Shown one piece after another: positions 7,666-16,649 of a DNA stretch of 64,000 nt. The notes below the pieces were generated by a model. It was not told where the DNA came from. It saw only the letters and a list, made by a program, of their open reading frames with translations, and ran no database searches. Positions within the stretch are counted from its first letter, which is position 1; each line of letters opens with the position of its first letter. Made by a program: the position numbers and the translations under genes. The stretch is taken from assembly GCF_000934745.1 (NCBI RefSeq), contig NZ_JYNO01000017.1:16263-80262 (forward strand). Reading direction: 5' to 3'. The DNA is from Desulfonatronum thioautotrophicum (lineage in GTDB: Bacteria; Desulfobacterota; Desulfovibrionia; Desulfovibrionales; Desulfonatronaceae).

Positions 7666-8610
7666 ATGGACACCTTGCACCCATTGATAGATCGTTTTGG
7701 ACGGGAATATGTCGGCCGACGGATGATGCTCCAGGCCAGGCATTCCGCGGACGTGTACGGCGGGTATGGCCGGCTGCGGTTTCATCCGGAGAACAGCGAG
7801 CTGTTGCCCTGGCTGGCGAGGGTTGGTCTGAAAGTCGCGGGGCTGGCCGGACGGACGCGGCGAAACTGTCTGGATTACCATGTGGAACGGCGGGAGTTCC
7901 GGATCAGAAACCTGCCCGCGCCGTTTCATGGGCTGCGCATCCTGCACCTGTCGGACATCCATTCCGACGCCATTCCGGACCGGGGAGAACGCTTGATCCG
8001 GCTGCTTCAGGGCTTGCACGGAGCGTATGACCTTTGCGTCCTGACCGGGGACTACCGGTTTCAGACCAGCCGGGAGTACGATACCAGCCTGGAGCGCCTT
8101 GCGCCCTTGCTCAAGCCGATTTACTGCCCCTTCGGTATGATCGGCATCCTGGGCAATCATGATTTTCTGGAAATGGTTCCGGGGCTGGAAGCCCTGGGCG
8201 TCCGGACGCTGGTCAACGAATCGCTGCACCTGGAGCGGGACGGCCAACGGCTCTGGATCGCCGGAACCGACGACCCGCACTTCTACGCGGCCCATGACAT
8301 CGCCAGGAGCCTGGCCGATGTTCCGGCCAGCGCTCCGACCATCCTGCTCTGCCACTCTCCGGAAGCCTACCAGGAGGCCGCCCTGTCCGGCGTGGACCTC
8401 TATCTTTGCGGGCACACCCACGGCGGGCAGCTCTGCCTGCCCGGCAGCCTGCCGCTGATCACCAATGCCGCCGTCCCCCGCCGCCTGGTCAGCGGCCCAT
8501 GGAACGTTGACCGGATGCTCGGCTATACCTCCCGCGGCGCCGGGGCCTCCGGCATTCCGGCCCGCCTGAATTGCCCCCCGGAAGTGGCCATCCACACCCT
8601 GACCGGATAG
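7666..8610 (+). CDS. Calcineurin-like metallophosphoesterase
   Basis: 314 residues. All metal-binding motifs are present in order: 'LHLSDIHSD' (D-x-H), 'LTGDYRF' (G-D), 'GILGNHDF' (G-N-H-D), 'LLCHSPEA' and 'LCGHTHGGQ' (G-H-x-H). The overall pattern resembles YaeI/YkuE-type phosphodiesterases, some of which act on lipid or lipid A precursors. An N-terminal stretch of about 85 residues precedes the catalytic domain and has no clear signal peptide. I prefer the ATG at 7666 (AAAGGA upstream) to an in-frame GTG at 7645. It ends 10 bp from the convergent WecG-STAS gene. Substrate unknown. Confidence 0.9.
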   Translation: MDTLHPLIDRFGREYVGRRMMLQARHSADVYGGYGRLRFHPENSELLPWLARVGLKVAGLAGRTRRNCLDYHVERREFRIRNLPAPFHGLRILHLSDIHSDAIPDRGERLIRLLQGLHGAYDLCVLTGDYRFQTSREYDTSLERLAPLLKPIYCPFGMIGILGNHDFLEMVPGLEALGVRTLVNESLHLERDGQRLWIAGTDDPHFYAAHDIARSLADVPASAPTILLCHSPEAYQEAALSGVDLYLCGHTHGGQLCLPGSLPLITNAAVPRRLVSGPWNVDRMLGYTSRGAGASGIPARLNCPPEVAIHTLTG

Positions 8611-8619
8611 CCTCGGTTT

Positions 8620-10164
8620 TTACTCCTTCCCGCCCAGCAGCTCCTCCAACCGGGCCAGCTTGACCGTGCGCCGGGCCGCTCCCTGGAACCCATGGCAGCG
8701 CAGGACGATTCCGGCCTGGTCGGCCTGCTTTTTCAGCCCCACCAGGAATCCCAGGGCCGCGCTGTCCAGGAATTCCAGCCCTCCAGCGTCCATGTCGATC
8801 TCCAAAAAGCGGCCAGTGGCCGCAAGCCTGCCCCACTCCCTCTCGATCCGCTCCCGGAACGTATCCAGGTTGGTCACCGTCAATTCCAAAGGCAGACGCA
8901 CGTTCATGGTCCCGCCGTTCAGGCCCAGGACCGTGCCCTCACGGATCAGCACGTTCAGGCTGGCCAACCGGGTCTCCAATTCCGCTTGCGAGGCTACGAG
9001 GCCCAGATAGTCGGTCAAACCGCAGGCCCGGAGAAATCTTACCACACGGGGCCGGACGTTCCAGAGCAGCAACCGGCCGTGCCGGGCTCGGCAGGCCTTG
9101 TCCAGGTTGATCAAGACCCCCAGCTCCAGGCTGCTCAGGGCCGAAGCCCGAGCCAAATCCACGACCAGGGCATGCCTGGCGGCCAGGGGCAGAGCCGTTT
9201 CCAGAAACGCGGAGACCTGACTCGGGGAAGCCAGGGGCTGAAAGGCAAGCATCCGGGCCTGGCCGCGTTCCAGAATCTCGGCGGAAGGGGGAGGCAGCTC
9301 CGGGCCGGGACGTTCGTCCGATCTGGCCAAAAATTTCAGGCGGACCGACTCCCGGACCAGGAAAAGCAGGTTCGCGGCATAGCGGCCCAGGAGCCGCCGG
9401 GGGTCGGTGAGCAGCCGCCAGAACCATTCCATGCCGATGCTCTGAACCAGCTTCGGGGCCCGGCGCTGCACCCCGGCCAGAAAGTCCAGGGTGCCGCCGA
9501 TGCCCACGGCAAGCGGGACCCCCCACTGCCGAAAGTGCATGTTGATCCATTTTTCCTGCTTGGGCGCGCCGAAAGCCACCAGGAGCAGATCCGGCCCTGC
9601 CTGGCGCACCCGGTCCAGAATGTCCGCATGGTCCATCTCCAGAATGTCCGCCTTGGGCGGGGAATGCCAGCCGGCCAGCCGCAGCCCGGGATATCGTTGT
9701 TGCAGTTCCTCAAGGGCCTTCTGCGCCACGCCCGTGGCCGCGCCCAGGCCGAAGACGCTGAAGCCGTGATCCCGGCAGGCCTCGGCCAGCAGGGGCGTCA
9801 GGTCGCTGCCCGTGACCCGCTCCCGCAGCCGGGGACCGAACAGGCCGGACATCCAGATCAGGGGCGCGCCGTCGGCCACCACCAGGTCCGCTTCGAGCAA
9901 AATCCTTTGCAGCTCCGGATCCCGGCGGGACTGCATCACGAAATCCAGGTTGGCCGTGGCCACGTAGCCCGGACGGCCGGAACGCATCCGCTCCACGCAC
10001 CAAGCCACGGCCTCGGCAAAGGTCACGTCGTGAAACGGGATGCCCAAAATCACCAACGGGGTCGCCAACTGGTTTTCCCGAGGGGTCGTCCGAGGGGTCC
10101 GGGGGGTCCGGGGGGTCCGGGGTTGCCCTGGACCGTCGGCCGCAGCGCGGTTTACAGCTTCCAT
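8620..10164 (-). CDS. WecG/TagA/CpsF glycosyltransferase fused to two C-terminal STAS domains
   Basis: 514 residues. Residues about 30-245 are a complete WecG/TagA/CpsF domain: 'VILGIPFHDVTFAEAVAW', 'VATANLDFVMQSRRDPEL', 'VADGAPLIWMSGLFG', 'LLLVAFGAPKQEKW' and 'VGIGGTLDFLAG', including the Asp and Pro-Lys-Gln-Glu of the active site. After a linker come two STAS-like domains: the first around 'ASALSSLELGVLINLD', the second around 'EFLDSAALGFLVGL', both with a Ser at the place phosphorylated in SpoIIAA. These enzymes normally end after about 250 residues, so the fusion is unusual. The N terminus has an Arg-Thr-Pro repeat from a GTCCGGGG microsatellite near 10090-10120. The start overlaps the LPS-kinase-like gene by 13 bases. 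Confidence 0.88.
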   Translation of the reverse strand: MEAVNRAAADGPGQPRTPRTPRTPRTTPRENQLATPLVILGIPFHDVTFAEAVAWCVERMRSGRPGYVATANLDFVMQSRRDPELQRILLEADLVVADGAPLIWMSGLFGPRLRERVTGSDLTPLLAEACRDHGFSVFGLGAATGVAQKALEELQQRYPGLRLAGWHSPPKADILEMDHADILDRVRQAGPDLLLVAFGAPKQEKWINMHFRQWGVPLAVGIGGTLDFLAGVQRRAPKLVQSIGMEWFWRLLTDPRRLLGRYAANLLFLVRESVRLKFLARSDERPGPELPPPSAEILERGQARMLAFQPLASPSQVSAFLETALPLAARHALVVDLARASALSSLELGVLINLDKACRARHGRLLLWNVRPRVVRFLRACGLTDYLGLVASQAELETRLASLNVLIREGTVLGLNGGTMNVRLPLELTVTNLDTFRERIEREWGRLAATGRFLEIDMDAGGLEFLDSAALGFLVGLKKQADQAGIVLRCHGFQGAARRTVKLARLEELLGGKE

Positions 10165-10928
10165 GGGTTGTCCACCTCCATATCCAGTCCGATTTCCCGC
10201 TTCTGCCGCGCAAGCATCTCCCGCATCCGGGCCTCGGCCACCACCAGGACGCGCGGGGGCGGGGCCAATTCCCGCCGCAGCTCCGCGGCAAAGGCCAGGG
10301 CCCGATCCTGGTCCGGCTGCACGGCAAAGACGAAGCTGCCCAGCAATGTGCCCAGCATCAGGCCGTATTTTCTGGTCCACAGCCGCGGCCAGGGGGTGCG
10401 GACGTTCAGCTCGAAATCCAGACGGACCGGACGGCCATCCGGAGCAACCACGAAGTTGGGCAGCCGGTGATCCGTGTCCAGCAGGCCCAGGCGGACCATC
10501 ACCACGGTGGCCCGGACCACCTGCCGGACGAATTCGGCCTCCTGGTCGCGTGCGCCGGAGCGGACCAACCCCTTGAAATGCTCCACGGCATCGGAGCACT
10601 GCCCCAAATCCCGGCTGATCACGCCCTCGGTATGGGCGGCCTGGCCCAGCCCGGCCACGTAGGCCAAGGGTTCGGGGACGAACAGGCCGACCCGGTGCAG
10701 CTGGCCCAGGGTGCGCCATTCCCGGCGGGCCGAGTTGGTCCGGGTCCACCGCCGCACCAGGCCGCGCCACCCTGGCCGGTTCCAAAGCTTGACCACCACG
10801 CTCTCCCCTTGCGGTCCCGCCACCCGGGCAACCCGGGCATCCCCGCTCCGCTCCCGCAAAATTTCCATATCACTGGCCGTGCCCAGGCTGACGGCCCGGG
10901 CCAGATCGACCCACTCAACGTGTCGCAT
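10152..10928 (-). CDS. LPS/Kdo-kinase-like protein (WaaP-type fold)
   Basis: 258 residues. It has a protein-kinase-like order: a Lys in 'SVVVKLWNRPG' (VAVK-like), then 'GLLDTDHRLPNFVVAP' where HRD/HxxN-type catalytic residues are expected, and 'VRLDFELNV', a DFG-like 'LDFE'. This resembles the lipopolysaccharide core heptose/Kdo kinases (WaaP/KdkA/InaA group), cytoplasmic or membrane-associated enzymes that phosphorylate LPS sugars. ATG at 10928 was chosen over a longer upstream frame because the extension is low-complexity and runs into the flippase gene. It sits between Wzx and WecG genes, so its substrate is probably a glycolipid intermediate; this is inference. Confidence 0.7.
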   Translation of the reverse strand: MRHVEWVDLARAVSLGTASDMEILRERSGDARVARVAGPQGESVVVKLWNRPGWRGLVRRWTRTNSARREWRTLGQLHRVGLFVPEPLAYVAGLGQAAHTEGVISRDLGQCSDAVEHFKGLVRSGARDQEAEFVRQVVRATVVMVRLGLLDTDHRLPNFVVAPDGRPVRLDFELNVRTPWPRLWTRKYGLMLGTLLGSFVFAVQPDQDRALAFAAELRRELAPPPRVLVVAEARMREMLARQKREIGLDMEVDNPWKL

Positions 10929-10974
10929 GACGTCCTTTGCCCTCTGGTTACCCTTTTTGGTTCGCGCAAGCCCC

Positions 10975-12414
10975 CTACCGCTTCCGAATCGCCCCCCACG
11001 CCTTCCAAGCCCCAAGCAGCAACGGCGGAGCAGCGGCGCAACACACAAGCAGGGCGTACGTCAAGGCCGGGGCTGCTGTGCTAACCTGGTCCAGCAACAG
11101 TGCCAGGGGCAGTGTGTAGGCCAGCAGCCCCACGGTGAACAGGGCGCTTTGCCGGGCCATGACCATGTTCTGCTCGGGCAGTGAGGAAAGGAGAAAGACG
11201 TGGGCCAGCAGGTTGGCGGTGGCCATGCCCAGGATGAAGCCCGGCAGCCCCAGAGCCAGATATCCGGGCAGGGCCAGGACCATGGCGCAGGTGGTCAGCA
11301 GGTTGGCGGAGAACAGGACCTTGGGCCTGCCCAGAGCCAGGGGGATGCGGTCCATGCTGGAGACCAGGATGCTGGTCCAGGTGAACAGGGCCAGCCACTG
11401 GGAGATCCTCCCGGCGTCCGCGTACCGGTTGTCGTACAGGGTGCCGAAGAACAGGGGCGCGCCCAGGGCGAACACGGCGCAGACCGCGCCGCTGAGCCAG
11501 AGCACCGGGGCGCGGGCCTTCAGGCAGGCGGCGACCAGGCGCGGAGGATCGTCCTGCAGCCGGGACAGCAGCGGAAAAATGACCGTGGAGCTGAGACGGC
11601 TGGAGACGTGGATGGCCACGCGGGCAAAGGTCAGGCCGATGCTGTACACCCCCAGCTCGGCCATGGTCAGCAACCGGCCCAGCATCAGCTTGTCCAGGTG
11701 CGCGGCCAGGAAGGTCACCAGGGTGCTCAGGAAAACCCATTTGCCGAACCGGAACAGCTCGATTCCGGCTGTCCTGTCCCAGCCCGGCCTGTCCCCGGGG
11801 CCCGGGTTCCAGAGATGGCTGAGCAGCACCCTGACCAGGCCGAAGGCCAATCCCCCGGCCACCAGGGCCCAGACGTCGCGGGAAACCCAGGCCCAGCCGA
11901 TCATCACGGCAATGGAGAATACCTGGGGAATCAGTTCCAGGGCCGTGACCCGGCCCAGAGCCATTTTCCGGTTCAGCAGAAACACACCGGTGGAAGTGAA
12001 CCCGCCGATCAGGGCGGTCAGCCCGGCCACCGGAAGCATCACGGTCAGCATTTCGGCCATGGGGTCGTTGGCCGAGAAAAACGCCGCCACGGGCAGGGCC
12101 AGGGCGCAGGTGGCCAGCCAGAGCAGTACCCCCCGGCCGATCTGGATGGTCCAGGCCGTGCGCAAAAAGGCCGGTTCCTGGCCGCGCTTGTTCTGGATGA
12201 TGCTCGGCCCGATGCCCACGTCGGAGAACATCTGCAACCCGTGCAGAAAGACGTTCACCAGGGCCATCAGGCCGAAAGCCTCGGGAAACAGCAACCGGGC
12301 CAGAACCAGATTGCTGCCCAGACGAAGAACCTGGGAGCCGCCGTAGCCGATCAGGGTCCACATGGAGCCGCGCACGGCCTGGTCTTTGCGCGAGGAGGGT
12401 TCAGGAGCGGTCAT
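10975..12414 (-). CDS. Wzx-type polysaccharide flippase (MOP superfamily)
   Basis: 479 residues with 12-14 hydrophobic helices. Start signature 'DQAVRGSMWTLIGYGGSQVL' and following 'LARLLFPEAFGLMALVNVFL' are typical of polysaccharide biosynthesis (RfbX/Wzx/MviN-like) flippases, which move lipid-linked repeat units across the inner membrane. It begins the three-gene stretch flippase / LPS-kinase-like / WecG-STAS and follows the REC-PAS-PAS-GGDEF gene after 30 bp, so it may be co-transcribed with the regulators upstream. Confidence 0.92.
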   Translation of the reverse strand: MTAPEPSSRKDQAVRGSMWTLIGYGGSQVLRLGSNLVLARLLFPEAFGLMALVNVFLHGLQMFSDVGIGPSIIQNKRGQEPAFLRTAWTIQIGRGVLLWLATCALALPVAAFFSANDPMAEMLTVMLPVAGLTALIGGFTSTGVFLLNRKMALGRVTALELIPQVFSIAVMIGWAWVSRDVWALVAGGLAFGLVRVLLSHLWNPGPGDRPGWDRTAGIELFRFGKWVFLSTLVTFLAAHLDKLMLGRLLTMAELGVYSIGLTFARVAIHVSSRLSSTVIFPLLSRLQDDPPRLVAACLKARAPVLWLSGAVCAVFALGAPLFFGTLYDNRYADAGRISQWLALFTWTSILVSSMDRIPLALGRPKVLFSANLLTTCAMVLALPGYLALGLPGFILGMATANLLAHVFLLSSLPEQNMVMARQSALFTVGLLAYTLPLALLLDQVSTAAPALTYALLVCCAAAPPLLLGAWKAWGAIRKR

Positions 12415-12444
12415 GGGAAGTGGAGACCAGCATCATCGCCGAGA

Positions 12445-14097
12445 TCACGCAGCCACCTCCACCCGGTCCCTCCCCCCTTCCTTGGCCCTGTACAGGACCT
12501 GGTCCGCGCGGGCCAGGATGGTGTCCGTTGTATCTCCGGCAGCGAGCTGGCTGAGGCCGATGCTCACGGTATAGGACACGGGTCCGGCATCCGTTTCCAC
12601 GGATGCGGAACGGATGGTCAGGCCCAGCCTGTTGGCCAGTCGGACGCCCTGTGCGGCATCGGTTTCCGGGAGCAGCACGGCGAATTCCTCTCCGCCCAAA
12701 CGGCCGGGGATGTCCGTTTCGCGAATGGTTTGGCGCAACACTTCCGCGAAATGCCGGAGCACGTCGTCGCCTCCGGCGTGGCCGTAGGCGTCGTTGATCT
12801 TCTTGAAGTGGTCCAGGTCCATCATCATCACGGTCAAAGGCTTGCCATAGCGCTTCTGGCGGGCAATTTCCTGCTCCAACCCTTCGGTGAAGGCCCGACG
12901 ATTGTATAGTCCGGTCAGCCCGTCGGTATGGGCCAGCCGCTTGAGTTCTTCCTCGGCGGCCACACGCTCCGAAATGTCCCGGGCCTGGGCCACGTTGTAT
13001 TCCTCACTCTCGAAATGCAGGTAATCAAGGGATAATTCCACCGGAAATATCGTGCCATCCTTGCGCCGGTGCCGGGATTGAATCAGCAGATGGCCGCTAT
13101 TCTTCAAATCCCGCCAGTGTAAGGGCCAAATCTCCGGGGTGAAGTCCGGGTCGATACCCGGCACACCCATGGCCTTCAGTTCCGCCATTGAATAGCCAAG
13201 ATTCCGGCAGGCCGCGGGATTGACGTAGTCGAATCCGCCATCTTCCCGGATCCAGAAAATGCTGTCCACGGATTTTTCAAGGGAAAAACGGGACAGACGC
13301 AGGTCGCGTTCCGCGGCCTTGCGCTCCGTAATATCCCGAATAATGCTTACAAGATAAATGCTGGCCCGACTGCGAAACATAGACAACGACAGTTCCACCA
13401 CCAGTTCCCGCCCTTCTTTGTGCCGGGCCGGAATCTCCATGGTCTGCCCGTGTCGAGCGCCCTGGCCCAGCCTTGCTGTGGCGGCCAAAGCCTGTTCATA
13501 CATCAGACGAAAGCGTTGTGGAGCGATCAAATCGCCCAGGAAGCGATCCACCGCCTCGTCTTCGGTGTACCCGAAAATCAGCTCGGCGGCGGTATTCCAG
13601 AGGGAAACCCGACCATCTTCAGCAACCATGACCATTGCGTCCTTGGCCGCCTGCATCAGGGTTTTCAACAGTCTGCGGTTTTCCCCCAGGGCCTGGTCGG
13701 CCTGGAACCTGGCCAGGGCATGGCGCAGGCTGCGCAGGATGCTGTTCTGGTCCAGGTCGCCCTTGACCAGATAGTCCTGCGCTCCCAGATCTAGAGCCTG
13801 CAAGGCCAGTTCCGGATCGTCATGGCCGGTGAAGATGACCACCGGGGTTTCACCCGCCAGGGCCAGACAGGCCCGCAAGGTGTCCAGGCCCGTGGAGTCG
13901 GGCAAGGAGAGGTCCAGAAGCACGACGTCGAAGGTCCGGGCTTCCAGGCGTTCTCCGGCATCCCCCAGACTGGTGACCCAGGTCGGTTCAAAGCGGCCGA
14001 AGCGCTCATCCCGCAGGGCATGACGGATCAGTCCCGCGTCCCCCGGGTCGTCCTCCACCAGCAGAACCTGAAAAGAAGCGCTTTCGCCGGCCATCAT
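12445..14097 (-). CDS. REC-PAS-PAS-GGDEF diguanylate cyclase
   Basis: 550 residues: receiver (about 8-128, 'VVLLDLSLPDSTG'), PAS (about 143-260), PAS (about 265-385) and GGDEF domain (about 385-548). The active-site motif is intact as 'GGEEF', and an RxxD inhibitory site ('RETD') lies five residues upstream of it, so product inhibition by cyclic-di-GMP is expected. No membrane helix. Its start overlaps the preceding single receiver by 4 bases (ATGA). It links phosphorelay input to c-di-GMP inside the polysaccharide cluster. Confidence 0.93.
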   Translation of the reverse strand: MMAGESASFQVLLVEDDPGDAGLIRHALRDERFGRFEPTWVTSLGDAGERLEARTFDVVLLDLSLPDSTGLDTLRACLALAGETPVVIFTGHDDPELALQALDLGAQDYLVKGDLDQNSILRSLRHALARFQADQALGENRRLLKTLMQAAKDAMVMVAEDGRVSLWNTAAELIFGYTEDEAVDRFLGDLIAPQRFRLMYEQALAATARLGQGARHGQTMEIPARHKEGRELVVELSLSMFRSRASIYLVSIIRDITERKAAERDLRLSRFSLEKSVDSIFWIREDGGFDYVNPAACRNLGYSMAELKAMGVPGIDPDFTPEIWPLHWRDLKNSGHLLIQSRHRRKDGTIFPVELSLDYLHFESEEYNVAQARDISERVAAEEELKRLAHTDGLTGLYNRRAFTEGLEQEIARQKRYGKPLTVMMMDLDHFKKINDAYGHAGGDDVLRHFAEVLRQTIRETDIPGRLGGEEFAVLLPETDAAQGVRLANRLGLTIRSASVETDAGPVSYTVSIGLSQLAAGDTTDTILARADQVLYRAKEGGRDRVEVAA

Positions 14098-14543
14098 CCC
14101 TCCCGGGGCAGCCGGACCAGGGCGAACCAGTACTCTTCCAGCCCCCGAATCACGGAAATAAACTGGTCCATGTCCATGGGCTTGACCACGTACCCGCTGG
14201 CCCCGAGCTGATAGGTGGCCACCACGTCCCGCTCCACGTCCGAGGTGGTCAGGATGATCACCGGGATATGCTTCAGGTCGGAATCCTGCTTCATCTCCGC
14301 CAGCAGTTCCCGCCCGTTCATTCGGGGCATGTTCAGGTCCAGCAGGACAATATCCGGGGTCGGGGCGTCATGGAACCGATCCACGGACCGTCGCAGAAAC
14401 TCCAGGGCTTCCACGCCGTCGAAAACATGGTGCAATTGATTGACACCCCGGCTTTCCTTCAGGGAAACGCGCACCAAATGCGCATCCGCCGGTTCATCCT
14501 CCACCAGGAGGATGTGAAAGGGTTTGATGTCTTTTAGGGTCAT
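14094..14543 (-). CDS. Single-domain response regulator (Rcp1-like)
   Basis: 149 residues, receiver only: acidic pair in 'LLVEDEPADAHLV', phospho-acceptor in 'IVLLDLNMPRMNG', Thr in 'VIILTTSD', Lys in 'YVVKPMDMD'. The 'EDEPAD/DLNMPRMNG' style and length match the Rcp1 group that pairs with phytochrome-class kinases, and such a kinase is the next gene upstream (14598-16136). Start overlap of 4 bases with the diguanylate cyclase suggests co-translation. Confidence 0.93.
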   Translation of the reverse strand: MTLKDIKPFHILLVEDEPADAHLVRVSLKESRGVNQLHHVFDGVEALEFLRRSVDRFHDAPTPDIVLLDLNMPRMNGRELLAEMKQDSDLKHIPVIILTTSDVERDVVATYQLGASGYVVKPMDMDQFISVIRGLEEYWFALVRLPREG

Positions 14544-14597
14544 GATGATCTCTGGAAGGGTGAAGAGTGAAGGTTGAAGGTTGAAGGATGAGACCGG

Positions 14598-16136
14598 CTA
14601 CACAATTCCGGGCAGCTCCACAATTACGGCGATCCCGCCCAGGTCCGAGTCCTCGATCCACACGCGTCCTCCGCGGCTTTCCACGATGCGGCGGACAATG
14701 GCCAGGCCGATGCCGGTCCCGGTGGGCGTTGATCTGGAATGGATACGTTCAAAAACCTCGAAAACCCGCTCCCGGTACTCCGCTGGAATGCCCGGGCCGT
14801 TGTCCGCGATGCGCAGGGTTGCGCCCTGGCTGGTCCTGAGGCCGGAGACTTCCAGGCGTGGGGCCAGGTCCGGGCGACGGTGGGCCAGGGCGTTTTCCAC
14901 CAGAATCGCGAACAGTTTTGTGAGTCTGGAGCGGTCCAGGTCCACCTTGGGCAGGTCCGTGACGAGGATTTCAGCCCCGGTTTCCTGGATCAAGGCCTGA
15001 TGTTGCGCCAGGACGTCTTGCAGCAGGGGGGCCGGGTCCAGGGGCCGGACTTCTCCCAGCGGGGCGCCGGCGGCCAGGTAGAGCTGGATGTCCTGGATCA
15101 GCGTGCGCAACCGCAACGCGCTCTGGCTGATGAATTCGAGTTCCTGCAGCGGTTCCGGGTCGCTGATTTTGCCGTACAGGGAAACACGCAGCCGTTGCGC
15201 GAAACTGACCAGTCGGCGGGCCGGTTCCTGGAGGTGATGGGCGGAAATCTCGGCAAACCGCCGCAGTTCCGCGTTGGCCCGGCTCAGACTGGCCTCGCTC
15301 TGACGCAGGGCGGCCAGTTGGTGTTTCAAGTCCCGGCGCATCTGGTCCAGGGAGCGGGACAGGGATCGGATTTCCAATGGTCCGGCAGCGGGCAGGGCCA
15401 GGTCCAGATCGCCGGAGGCCATCCGGTCCGCGGACGCGGTCAGGCTGGAGATGGGCGCGATCATCCGTCGGGACAGCACCAGAACAACGGGAAACGCCCC
15501 GATCATGACCAGCGTGAAGACCATCAACCCCGCTCCCAGGGCGTCGCGGAGAATGGCCCTGTAGGCGGTCAGCTGGATGCTGGCCCCGAACATGTAGGTC
15601 CGGCCACGCCCGTCCTGCCGGGGGGCCAGAACCATCCGGCCCTGGCCCCATTCGTTGTGAAACGTGGAAAACACCGGTTCGGTGCGTGCCTCCAGGGCCG
15701 GGTTGAAAGATGCGGGATCCCGGTGCGCCTCGAAAAAACCGGCCACTGGAGACGTCGGGTCGTGAATGTCCGAATGGGTGGCCGTGGTGAAGACCAGCGT
15801 GCCTTCCTCCAGCTCCAGGACGCTCCAGAGGTACTGCAGGCCCAGACGCCGGCAAAGGTCGTTGTTCCGCTCCACGATGGCCGCGAATTCCCGATCCGAA
15901 AGGGATTCCGGCCCGTCCAGGCCGTCATGGAAGTCCGGGCCGACGATTTCCCGGAGCATCTCCACGGCCATCAGCAGCCGGGCATCCGCCGCGGCCATCA
16001 TGTCCGCGGTTTTGGAGCGGACCAGGATGGTCGAGAAGAGCGCGGCGATAAGCAGGGCAAGGAGCAGCAGGCCGCGCATCCAGACGAACAGTATCCCGCG
16101 CGCTGCGCGGCCCGGTACGCGGTTATCGGACATCAC
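14598..16136 (-). CDS. Membrane sensor kinase with phytochrome-class H box
   Basis: 512 residues: membrane helix (about 18-40), periplasmic sensor (about 42-195), second helix (about 196-222), HAMP (about 223-275), HisKA and HATPase. The H box reads 'AEISAHHLQEPARRLVSF', the 'H-x-L-Q-E-P' form of Cph1/bacteriophytochrome kinases rather than 'HELRTP'. ATPase boxes: 'LVENALAHRR', 'ADNGPGIPAEYRERVFEVF', 'TGTGIGLAI'. There is no GAF-PHY photosensory region, so it is not itself a photoreceptor; the periplasmic domain is not assigned. It lies between two single receivers, overlapping the upstream one by 14 bases, so it is likely their kinase. Confidence 0.92.
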   Translation of the reverse strand: MMSDNRVPGRAARGILFVWMRGLLLLALLIAALFSTILVRSKTADMMAAADARLLMAVEMLREIVGPDFHDGLDGPESLSDREFAAIVERNNDLCRRLGLQYLWSVLELEEGTLVFTTATHSDIHDPTSPVAGFFEAHRDPASFNPALEARTEPVFSTFHNEWGQGRMVLAPRQDGRGRTYMFGASIQLTAYRAILRDALGAGLMVFTLVMIGAFPVVLVLSRRMIAPISSLTASADRMASGDLDLALPAAGPLEIRSLSRSLDQMRRDLKHQLAALRQSEASLSRANAELRRFAEISAHHLQEPARRLVSFAQRLRVSLYGKISDPEPLQELEFISQSALRLRTLIQDIQLYLAAGAPLGEVRPLDPAPLLQDVLAQHQALIQETGAEILVTDLPKVDLDRSRLTKLFAILVENALAHRRPDLAPRLEVSGLRTSQGATLRIADNGPGIPAEYRERVFEVFERIHSRSTPTGTGIGLAIVRRIVESRGGRVWIEDSDLGGIAVIVELPGIV

Positions 16137-16632
16137 CCCCCTCCACGCTGTTCACCTCGGCCCGAAGCGCCTCGGCTTGCAGCTCCACCTCGGCCAGGAG
16201 TTCCGCGACAGCCTCGCCGCGCCCGGCCTTGCAGGCCCGTTCCAATCGGTCGCACGCCTTGCTCAGCGCCCGGCCCAGGCTGTCGGCATCGCAGGCCCCC
16301 TTGAACAGATAGTCCTGGGCGCCCATGTCCATGACCCGCCGGGCCAGGTCCAGGTCGTCATTGCCGGTCAGCACCACCACGGGAACATCCCCGGCCATGT
16401 CCAGTCCGGCCAGGACCGTGTCCTGACCCTCGCTGTCCGGCAAATTCAGGTCCAGCAGCAACGCGTGGATGGTTGTGGAGGAAAAGACCGCCCCGGCCTC
16501 GTCCATGGTCCGGACCCAGGTCACGTCAAAACGTTCGAACCGGTTCTCGCGCAAGGCGTCACGGATCAGCCCGGCATCTCCCGGGTCGTCCTCCACCAGC
16601 AGGACGTGCGATATTGTCTTTTCAGAGGTCAT
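16123..16632 (-). CDS. Single-domain response regulator with C-terminal helix
   Basis: 169 residues: receiver with 'LLVEDDPGDAGLI', 'HALLLDLNLPDSEG', 'PVVVLTGND' and 'YLFKGACD', then a helical tail. It is the first gene of the run to 8620 and has a GGAG Shine-Dalgarno. Element A1 ends 17 bases upstream of the start codon, with a promoter-like TTTAAA-17 bp-TATAAG facing this gene. Confidence 0.93.
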   Translation of the reverse strand: MTSEKTISHVLLVEDDPGDAGLIRDALRENRFERFDVTWVRTMDEAGAVFSSTTIHALLLDLNLPDSEGQDTVLAGLDMAGDVPVVVLTGNDDLDLARRVMDMGAQDYLFKGACDADSLGRALSKACDRLERACKAGRGEAVAELLAEVELQAEALRAEVNSVEGGDVR

Positions 16633-16649
16633 TGCGTCTCCACGTTGCT

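Noticed and set aside
10165..10785. N-terminal extension of the WecG-STAS frame
   Set aside because: The extra 200 codons are antisense-like Pro/Gly/Arg sequence lying over the LPS-kinase-like gene in another frame. The WecG domain begins after the ATG at 10164.
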